From contig DASUAL010000037.1 of assembly GCA_035763805.1 (NCBI GenBank), forward strand, positions 1 through 13,074: a DNA stretch of 13,074 nt, read 5' to 3'. Source of the DNA: DASUAL01 sp035763805 (GTDB lineage Bacteria > Gemmatimonadota > Gemmatimonadetes > Gemmatimonadales > GWC2-71-9). Shown piece after piece: positions 6,858 to 12,307 of the stretch. Within the stretch, counting starts at the first letter, position 1. Each line of letters starts with the position of its first letter. A program made the translations under genes and the position numbers. The notes under the pieces are model-generated. The model was not told where the DNA came from and ran no database searches. It saw nothing but the letters and a program-made list of their open reading frames with translations.

Positions 6858-8452
6858 CCCGACTCGACCGATTGCTGCCGGCGCTCGAGCAGCTCGCGGG
6901 TGCGCGGCTCCGCCTGTGGCGCTTCGACGGGCGCGCGGCGCGGGCGCTCGCGGGCGACGCGGCCCAGTCCCATTGGATGCCCCCGCTGAACGGCCACGAC
7001 GCCGGGCGCCGGCTCGACACGCCCGACGGTCCGGCGTGGTTCGAGCCGGTGCGAGAGGCCGAAGGGACGTGGCTGGAAATCCGCGATCGGGGAGCCGGGA
7101 GGGAGGGGCGGGACCCTGCGACACTCGCCGAGATCGTGGGGTCGGTGCTCGCGGCGGAGCACGATACCGCCCAGGTCGCGGCCGAGCTGTCGGAGCGCTA
7201 TGAGGAGATCGACCTCATCTACACGATCAGCGAGATCCTGGGCCACACGATCCGGCTCGATGAAGCGGCGCAGCGCATCCTGCGCGAGGTGTCCACCGTG
7301 GCGCGGGCGCGGCGCGCGACGCTGCTGGTGCACGACGCCGAACTCGGGGTGTTGCGCCTCCTCGCGGCGCGGGGCGTGAACCCCGACGACGTGGAGCCCG
7401 TCGAGGTGGACGACGCCTGCTCGGTCGCGGCGCGAGTGTTCCGTGACATGCGGATCGTGAGCTACGACCCGACCGATCCGCACGCGCCCAACCCCGGCTG
7501 CGCCGAGGGGCGCGAGTACCGGGGGAAGGCATTTCTCTCGGTTCCCGTGCTGTACGCCACGCCGGGCGGGCGCGCCAAGCCGATCGGCGTCATCAATCTG
7601 ACCGATCGCGAGGGCGAGGATGTGTTCACGGCGGGCGATCGCAAGCTCGTGGCCGCGATCGCGAACCAGATCGGTGCGGCCATCGAGAACGCGAACCTCG
7701 TAGCCCGGGACCTGAGTCAGCAGCGCGTGCGGCACGAGCTCGAGCTGGCGCGCGACCTGCAGCTCAAGCTGCTCCCGTCACCGCTCGTGATCGCGGCCCG
7801 CGCCGACGTGGCGGCGCGCTGCCGCCAGGCGGACTCGGTGGGCGGGGACTTCTACAACCTGTTGAATCTGCGCGAGGACCGGATCGGCGTGATGATCGGC
7901 GACGTGACCACCCACGGGTTCGGCGCGGCGCTCATCATGGCGCTCGTGATGGCGGCCTCGGGCATTCATGCCGAATCCGCGGAGACGCCGACGGAGGTGC
8001 TGCGGCGCATCGAGGAGTCGCTCGCCGAGGAGCTCGCGCGCACCGAGATGTTCCTGACGCTGTTCTACGGCGTGATCGATGCCAAGGCGGGGCGGCTGAC
8101 CTTCGCCAACGCGGGGCATGCGCACGCCTTCCTCGTCTCCTGCTCCACGGGCGCGGCGGCCCGCCTCGAGGCGACGCGCCCCCCCCTCGGGGTCGCCACC
8201 CCGCCCGGTCAAGACGCGGTCGTGCCGTGGCGGCGCAAGGAACAGCTGCTCTGCGTCTTCACCGACGGCGTCGCGGAGGCACTGGGCGAGCGTGGCGAGC
8301 GCTTCGGCGAGCAGCGGGTCCTCGGCCACGTGGCGCGGCTCAAGGACCGTCCGGCGCGCGAGATCCTCGAGGCCGTGTACGCCGACCTCGCGGGCTTCAC
8401 CGGCGGCGCGCCGGCCAGCGACGACCGCACCGTGGTCGTGCTCAGGGTGTGA
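6854..8452 (+). CDS. GAF-domain PP2C serine phosphatase (SpoIIE/RsbU type)
   Basis: A 532-residue phosphatase expected to dephosphorylate the STAS protein two genes upstream. Residues 1-115 are an N-terminal region I do not recognise, ending in a helix (LAAEHDTAQVAAELSERYEEI). Residues about 121-285 form a GAF sensor domain (from LIYTISEILG to AIANQIGAAIENANL). A short coiled linker (HELELARDLQLKLLP) leads to the SpoIIE-type PP2C domain. Its metal-binding acidic residues are in place: D332 (VGGDFYN), D350 (IGDVTTHG), D471 (FTDGVAEA) and D523/D524 (SDDRTVV); ANAGHAHAFL is also conserved. There is no membrane segment, so the signal should be cytoplasmic. The start is TTG at 6854 in a TTGA overlap; it ends in a GTGA overlap with rsmA. 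Confidence 0.93.
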   Translation: MTRLDRLLPALEQLAGARLRLWRFDGRAARALAGDAAQSHWMPPLNGHDAGRRLDTPDGPAWFEPVREAEGTWLEIRDRGAGREGRDPATLAEIVGSVLAAEHDTAQVAAELSERYEEIDLIYTISEILGHTIRLDEAAQRILREVSTVARARRATLLVHDAELGVLRLLAARGVNPDDVEPVEVDDACSVAARVFRDMRIVSYDPTDPHAPNPGCAEGREYRGKAFLSVPVLYATPGGRAKPIGVINLTDREGEDVFTAGDRKLVAAIANQIGAAIENANLVARDLSQQRVRHELELARDLQLKLLPSPLVIAARADVAARCRQADSVGGDFYNLLNLREDRIGVMIGDVTTHGFGAALIMALVMAASGIHAESAETPTEVLRRIEESLAEELARTEMFLTLFYGVIDAKAGRLTFANAGHAHAFLVSCSTGAAARLEATRPPLGVATPPGQDAVVPWRRKEQLLCVFTDGVAEALGERGERFGEQRVLGHVARLKDRPAREILEAVYADLAGFTGGAPASDDRTVVVLRV

Positions 8453-9270
8453 CGTCACGCCGGCGGCTCGGCCAGCACTTCCTCACCGACCCCAACATCC
8501 TCCGGAAGATCGTCGACGCGCTCGATCCCGAGCCCACGGACGTCGTGCTCGAGATCGGAGCGGGGACTGGAACCCTGACCGCCGTGCTGGCCCCCCGCGT
8601 GCAACGGGTGATTGCCCTGGAGAAGGATCGCCGGTTGGCCGCCGAATGCCGAATGCGGAATGCCGAATGCGGAATTGAAAACGCGACCGTCGTAGAGGGG
8701 GACGCTCTCAAGCTGGACTGGCACGCGCTCCTCGACGCTCGTCTTGCCATTCCGCATTCCGCACTCCGCATTCCGCATTTCAAAGTCATCGGCAACATCC
8801 CGTATTACATCAGCACTCCGCTCATCGCCAAAGCCCTCACGCCGCCGCTCCCGCAGCGCATCGTGTTCCTCGTCCAGTCCGAGGTGGCGGATCGCGTCGC
8901 CGCCCGACCGGGCTCGGAGGCGTACGGCGCGCTGTCGGTGGGAGTCCAGGCGGTGTGCCGCGTGGAGAAGCTGTTCACCGTGAAGCCGGGCGCGTTCCAC
9001 CCGCGGCCCAAAGTGGCCAGCGCCGTACTGCGGCTCACGCCGCTCGCCGAGCCCCTCATCCCGCGCGAGGACACCGACCGGTTCCGCGCGTTCGTCGCTG
9101 CGTGCTTCAGCCGTCGCCGCAAGCAGCTGCGTAACGTGGTCATGGCCGTGACGGGGCGCGGGGCGGCGGAGGTAGTGGCGGGGCTGGACGCGCTCGGGCT
9201 GGATCCGGCGGCGCGACCCGAGACGCTCGCCCCGGATGCGTTCGCGCGGCTCTTGCGTTGGAGCGGGTGA
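8449..9270 (+). CDS. rsmA: 16S rRNA dimethyladenosine transferase RsmA (KsgA) with repeat-encoded segments
   Basis: RsmA dimethylates the two adjacent adenines in helix 45 of 16S rRNA (A1518/A1519 in E. coli), a late 30S maturation step. The 273-residue product has every expected motif: LGQHFLTD (7-14), EIGAGTGTLT (35-44), the EKD acidic loop (58-60), EGDALK (83-88), NIPYYIS (116-122), VQSEVADRV and KPGAFHPRPKVASAV. Two segments are unlike the family: residues 65-76 (AECRMRNAECGI) and 101-109 (IPHSALRIP), encoded by opposed heptamer arrays. They fall in variable stretches between conserved motifs, so the enzyme is probably active. The GTG start overlaps the phosphatase stop (GTGA). The stop is followed immediately by the Rex operator. 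Confidence 0.96.
   Translation: MTSRRRLGQHFLTDPNILRKIVDALDPEPTDVVLEIGAGTGTLTAVLAPRVQRVIALEKDRRLAAECRMRNAECGIENATVVEGDALKLDWHALLDARLAIPHSALRIPHFKVIGNIPYYISTPLIAKALTPPLPQRIVFLVQSEVADRVAARPGSEAYGALSVGVQAVCRVEKLFTVKPGAFHPRPKVASAVLRLTPLAEPLIPREDTDRFRAFVAACFSRRRKQLRNVVMAVTGRGAAEVVAGLDALGLDPAARPETLAPDAFARLLRWSG
8641..8675 (+). repeat. Five tandem GCSGAAT heptamers inside rsmA (left arm)
   Basis: Exactly five 7-bp units in direct tandem: GCCGAAT, GCCGAAT, GCGGAAT, GCCGAAT, GCGGAAT. They are translated in frame. Three units make 21 nt, so the reading frame recurs every third unit, and array length changes keep frame only in multiples of three. Confidence 0.9.
8749..8776 (-). repeat. Four heptamers in opposite orientation inside rsmA (right arm)
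   Basis: Four tandem units ATTCCGC, ATTCCGC, ACTCCGC, ATTCCGC, the reverse complement of GCGGAAT, lie 73 nt after the left array. They are translated as IPHSALRIP. The two arrays together form an imperfect inverted repeat that could fold in the mRNA. Confidence 0.9.
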
Positions 9271-9288
9271 TTGTGAAATCATTCACAA
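9271..9288. promoter_or_regulatory. Rex operator (ROP), autoregulatory
   Basis: TTGTGAA-ATCA-TTCACAA is a perfect 7-bp inverted repeat with a 4-bp centre, matching the known Rex consensus (TTGTGAA-N4-TTCACAA). It starts directly after the rsmA stop and ends one base before the rex ATG at 9290. Rex released by high NADH should derepress a promoter here. The site occupies the usual ribosome-binding position, leaving no Shine-Dalgarno, so the rex transcript may be leaderless or depend on rsmA read-through. Confidence 0.93.
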
Positions 9289-9289
9289 T

Positions 9290-9910
9290 ATGCGGAAGAT
9301 CTCCGAAAGCACGGTGCGGCGGCTCTCCCTCTATCTCCAGTTCCTCGAGCAGTTCGCCACGCAGGGCCAGGCCACGATCTCTTCGGCCGGGCTGGCCCGC
9401 CGCGGCGGCACTACTTCGGCGCAAGTCCGCAAGGACCTTTCGTTCTTCGGCTCGTTCGGCAAGCGCGGCCTCGGCTACTCGGTCACCGAGCTCACGGCCC
9501 GCATCCGCGACATCCTGGGGCTCAAGCGCACCTACCGCGTCGTGCTCGTGGGCGCTGGGCGCATCGGCTCGGCGTTGATCCAGTACCCTGGCTTCCGCCA
9601 GCGCGGCTTCCACGTCGCGGCCATCTACGACAAGGATCCGAAGAAGGTCGGGTCGCGCTGGAACGGCATCTTGGTGCGCGACGTGCGCCACATCGCTGCG
9701 GATCTCAAGAAGGATCCAACCGACATCGCGATCGTCGTGACGCCGGCCGACGCGGCCCAGGAGGTGACCGATCAGCTCGTCCAGGTCGGGGTGAAAGCCA
9801 TCCTCAACTTCGCGCCCGTGCAGCTCACCGTTCCGGCCGACGTGGTCGTGAAGTCGGTAAACATGGCGCTCGAGCTCGAGACGCTAAGCTTCGCGCTCGC
9901 AAACCGTTAG
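9290..9910 (+). CDS. rex: Redox-sensing transcriptional repressor Rex
   Basis: Rex senses the NADH/NAD+ ratio and represses fermentative and respiratory genes when NADH is low. The 206-residue product has the N-terminal winged helix with the family signature SAQVRKDLSFFGSFGKRGLGYSV (residues 43-65) and a Rossmann fold with G88-AGRIG at the start of the NADH site. The C-terminal half contains TPADAAQEVTDQLV and LNFAPVQLTVPADVVVKSVNM, typical of the family. The ATG at 9290 is chosen because MRKISESTVRRLSLYLQFL matches Rex N-termini; the longer frame from 9236 only reads through the end of rsmA and the operator. Its stop overlaps the stop of the convergent DUF1835 gene by four bases. Confidence 0.97.
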   Translation: MRKISESTVRRLSLYLQFLEQFATQGQATISSAGLARRGGTTSAQVRKDLSFFGSFGKRGLGYSVTELTARIRDILGLKRTYRVVLVGAGRIGSALIQYPGFRQRGFHVAAIYDKDPKKVGSRWNGILVRDVRHIAADLKKDPTDIAIVVTPADAAQEVTDQLVQVGVKAILNFAPVQLTVPADVVVKSVNMALELETLSFALANR

Positions 9911-10902
9911 GAAGGCACCGGCCGCAGCCGGCCTGCGCTCTCGTCCCAGCGCCACGGCACCTGTCCCACGAGGTGCACCCCGCCCAGCCACCGGTCGATC
10001 CCATCGAGGCGAACCCAGTCATCTCGTCCGGCGAGGACCTCGCGGCCCTGGGCGGTAATGCGCACCAGCCCTTCGGGGAGCCGGTGCGGCTCCCGGTCGC
10101 GCACCTCCAGGGTCACGAGCGGCTTCGCACCGTCGGCCAGCTGCTGCACGCGCCCCCAAAACGTGGCGTCACTCATGAACACGCGCTCTTCCTTCGCTTG
10201 CACGGCGCGAAACAGATCGGCTGGCCCTCGCGGCGCGTCGCCCACGGCTTCAAGGATGTGGCGTTCCGTGCGGGGCAGCCCGGTCGTGACCGCCGGGAAT
10301 TCCTGCAGCAGGCGTCGCAGCGCGCCCGCCAGGAATGGCAGGGCCGACGTATCGCGCTCGAGCAGCCGCTCGAGCTTCGCGGGATCGGGTCCCGTGAACG
10401 CCTGCCAGGCCGCCCGGCCGAGCCCGGACTGACGGGTCGTGACGGGCTGCCGGGAGCGCAGCAGCGACGCGAGCTGCGCGGGTGAGAGCTGACCGAGGCC
10501 GTGAAACGGTTCCACGCCGGGGAAGTGGCCGATGCAGATCAGGCTGAGGCGGGTGCGCCCGAGGTCACGTCGCGCGAACCAGTCGAGGTGGCGCGCCAGA
10601 ATCAGCTGGTCGAACAGATCGTGCTCGAACCACAGCACGACCTCTTCGAACTCGCGATACCGTTCTAGCCCTTCATCCCATTCAGTGTAGCGCCTGAGCG
10701 CTTCGTCGTAGGTCGCCCAGCGGGCTTGGCTGGCGAAGCCCGCGCGCACCTCGCGCCACTGCTCGGGCGTCGCGTCCTCGCCGGGCACCGGGCCCTCGTA
10801 CAGCACGTCGGCCCACACGGCGAGCGTGCCGGGTACGTCGGACCGCCGCAACTGCGCGGCGGTCGAATCGCCGTTGAGGATGTGGAGCAGACGCTCGTTC
10901 AT
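9907..10902 (-). CDS. DUF1835-domain protein of unknown function
   Basis: The 331-residue product carries the DUF1835 hallmarks: LLHILNGDSTAAQLRRSDVPG at the N-terminus, then WADVLYEGPVP, and VVLWFEHDLFDQLIL around residue 90. The C-terminal third (from about TERHILEAV) looks like a helical or winged-helix region, as in longer DUF1835 proteins. It has no signal peptide or membrane segment. The family has no established biochemical role that I can state. The ATG at 10902 is chosen because the family normally begins a few residues before the LHILNGDS motif; a GTG at 10986 would add 28 residues, part of them translated from heptamer repeats. It is the only minus-strand gene, converging on rex and diverging from arcA. 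Confidence 0.88.
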   Translation of the reverse strand: MNERLLHILNGDSTAAQLRRSDVPGTLAVWADVLYEGPVPGEDATPEQWREVRAGFASQARWATYDEALRRYTEWDEGLERYREFEEVVLWFEHDLFDQLILARHLDWFARRDLGRTRLSLICIGHFPGVEPFHGLGQLSPAQLASLLRSRQPVTTRQSGLGRAAWQAFTGPDPAKLERLLERDTSALPFLAGALRRLLQEFPAVTTGLPRTERHILEAVGDAPRGPADLFRAVQAKEERVFMSDATFWGRVQQLADGAKPLVTLEVRDREPHRLPEGLVRITAQGREVLAGRDDWVRLDGIDRWLGGVHLVGQVPWRWDESAGRLRPVPS

Positions 10903-10908
10903 CGAAAT

Positions 10909-10936
10909 GTAGAATGTGGAATTCGGAATGCGGAAT
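10909..10936 (+). repeat. Four heptamers in the DUF1835-arcA intergenic region
   Basis: Four 7-bp units in tandem: GTAGAAT, GTGGAAT, TCGGAAT, GCGGAAT. They are more degenerate than those in rsmA, with the unit nearest the DUF1835 start the most diverged. They form the untranslated leader of the DUF1835 gene if its ATG at 10902 is used. No opposed array is nearby. Confidence 0.8.
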
Positions 10937-10939
10937 CTA
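10934..10939 (-). promoter_or_regulatory. Possible -10 box for the DUF1835 gene
   Basis: On the minus strand TAGATT lies about 31 nt before the ATG at 10902. It is the same hexamer as the candidate -10 in front of arcA and matches TATAAT at four of six positions. No convincing -35 is visible. This is inference from similarity only. Confidence 0.25.
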
Positions 10940-10964
10940 GGGGCGCGCGCTTCCGCGTTGCCAT

Positions 10965-10982
10965 ACACCGTAACGTCGGTGT
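10965..10982. promoter_or_regulatory. 18-bp palindrome in the divergent DUF1835/arcA region (candidate operator)
   Basis: ACACCG-TAACGT-CGGTGT is a perfect inverted repeat of 6-bp arms around a 6-bp centre. It lies 49-66 bp upstream of the arcA ATG and about 26 bp upstream of the candidate DUF1835 -10. Its place between divergent genes suits a shared regulator site. I do not recognise the binding protein. Confidence 0.4.
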
Positions 10983-11014
10983 TCACGGCAAGTTAGCCGG
11001 CGCTCCGGCGCGCG

Positions 11015-11023
11015 TGTTAGATT
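11015..11023 (+). promoter_or_regulatory. Candidate extended -10 promoter for arcA, probably leaderless
   Basis: TG-T-TAGATT resembles an extended -10 element (TGn plus a hexamer matching TATAAT at four of six positions). Transcription starting about 7 nt downstream would begin at or next to the arcA ATG at 11031, giving a leaderless mRNA. This agrees with the lack of any Shine-Dalgarno sequence there. No good -35 is visible. Confidence 0.4.
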
Positions 11024-11030
11024 GCGCTCC

Positions 11031-12263
11031 ATGGCGCGTGTCCACGTGACTTCGGAAATCGGCCCTCTGCGGGCCGTCGTGGTGCATACGCCGGGCCCCG
11101 AGCTGCTCGCCGTCACGCCCGGAAACCGCGAAGAGTATCTGTACGACGACATCATCGACCTCGATCTGGCGCAGCGGGAACACCGCCAGTTCGTCGCCGT
11201 GCTGGAGCGCTTCGCGCAGGTCTACGAGGTGCGTACCCTGTTGAGCGAGCTGGTCGCGCGGCCGGACGTCCGCGAGTTCCTCGTGACGCGGGCGCTCGAG
11301 GTTGTTCCCTCGGACGCCCTGGCCAAGAAGCTCGGCGAGCTGTCCGCCGAGGCGCTCGTGGGCGTGATGGTCGAAGGCGCGCTGGAGGAAGCCGGCCCGA
11401 TTGCGCGGGCGCTGAACGAGGCCGGGTTCGCGCTGCCGGCGCTGCCCAACCTGTTTTTCACGCGAGACGTCGGCATCGTGATCGGGGAGCATTCGATCAT
11501 CGGCTCGATGCGCTATGGCGTGCGCTGGACCGAGGAGCTGCTCATCAAGGCGTTGTTCCGCTATCACCCGTGTCTCGAGAACGCCGGCATCCTGTACGAC
11601 GGCTCCGAGGAGAAGCGCTTCACCTACACGCTCGAGGGTGGGGACGTGCACCCCGTCCGGCCCGACCTCCTGGTGCTCGGCTTCAGCGAGCGGTCGAGCC
11701 CGGCGGCGCTCGACCACTTGTGCGACCTCGTGTTCGAGCACTGCGGGGTGAAGGACGTGATCGTGGTGGTGCTGCCGAGCGAGCGCACGGCGATTCACCT
11801 CGACATGATCTTCACGCAGCTCGACCGCGAGCTGTGCTGCGTCTACCCGCCGCACTTCGTCGGCGCGGAGCGGCTCGCCGTACTGCACCGGCGCAAGAAG
11901 TCGAAGGGCGTGCGGGAAATGCCCAACTTCTTCGCGGCCATGCAGGCCGTGGACCATCCCCTGGAGCCGGTGTTCTGCGGGGGCAACAGCCGCACCCTGC
12001 AGGAGCGCGAGCAGTGGTCGTCGGCCTGCAACTTCTTCGCCGTGCGGCCGGGCGCGGTCGTGACGTACGCCCGCAACGAGGCAACGCTGCACGAGCTCGA
12101 GCACGCCGGCTTCCAGACCGTCTCGGCCGTCAACCTGCTGGCCGGTGAGGACGCGTTTGCCGAGCACGAGCGGGCCGTAATCACGATCGAGGGGAGCGAG
12201 CTGGTGCGGGGCGGCGGCGGGCCCCGCTGCATGACGCTTCCCTTGAGGCGCGACGACCTCTGA
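11031..12263 (+). CDS. arcA: Arginine deiminase
   Basis: Arginine deiminase hydrolyses L-arginine to citrulline and ammonia. The 410-residue length fits. Active-site positions of the family are visible: D146 in LFFTRD, E202 in LEGGD, H256 and D258 in HLDMIFTQLD, and the nucleophile C400 in GGGGPRCMTLPLRRDDL near the C-terminus. The stretch after FTRD (VGIVIGEHSIIGSMRYGVR) differs from the best-known ArcA proteins, so it may belong to a separate subfamily. The ATG at 11031 is chosen over an in-frame TTG at 11022 because MARVHVTSEIGPLRAVVVHTPG matches family N-termini. No ornithine carbamoyltransferase (arcB), carbamate kinase (arcC) or antiporter (arcD) is next to it, so the complete ATP-yielding pathway is not shown here. 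Confidence 0.93.
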   Translation: MARVHVTSEIGPLRAVVVHTPGPELLAVTPGNREEYLYDDIIDLDLAQREHRQFVAVLERFAQVYEVRTLLSELVARPDVREFLVTRALEVVPSDALAKKLGELSAEALVGVMVEGALEEAGPIARALNEAGFALPALPNLFFTRDVGIVIGEHSIIGSMRYGVRWTEELLIKALFRYHPCLENAGILYDGSEEKRFTYTLEGGDVHPVRPDLLVLGFSERSSPAALDHLCDLVFEHCGVKDVIVVVLPSERTAIHLDMIFTQLDRELCCVYPPHFVGAERLAVLHRRKKSKGVREMPNFFAAMQAVDHPLEPVFCGGNSRTLQEREQWSSACNFFAVRPGAVVTYARNEATLHELEHAGFQTVSAVNLLAGEDAFAEHERAVITIEGSELVRGGGGPRCMTLPLRRDDL

Positions 12264-12307
12264 TCGGCGTCGCCGCCTATCCGTCGTCCAGCCTCTCGGG
12301 CCGGGCC

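Noticed and set aside
8641..8776. CRISPR-like array in rsmA
   Set aside because: Units are 7 bp in direct tandem with no spacers, lie within an intact coding sequence, and no cas gene is near.
8449..9270. rsmA as a pseudogene because of the repeats
   Set aside because: The frame is intact, all catalytic and SAM-binding motifs are present, and the repeat-encoded segments fall between conserved motifs.
9918..9931. Short GC hairpin (CCGGC-CGCA-GCCGG) just after the rex stop as a terminator
   Set aside because: The stem is only 5 bp, no T-tract follows on either strand, and it lies inside the DUF1835 coding sequence.
10983..12167. 394-codon minus-strand open frame opposite arcA
   Set aside because: It mirrors the codon structure of arcA, whose catalytic residues are all present on the plus strand; the antisense translation has no known domain.
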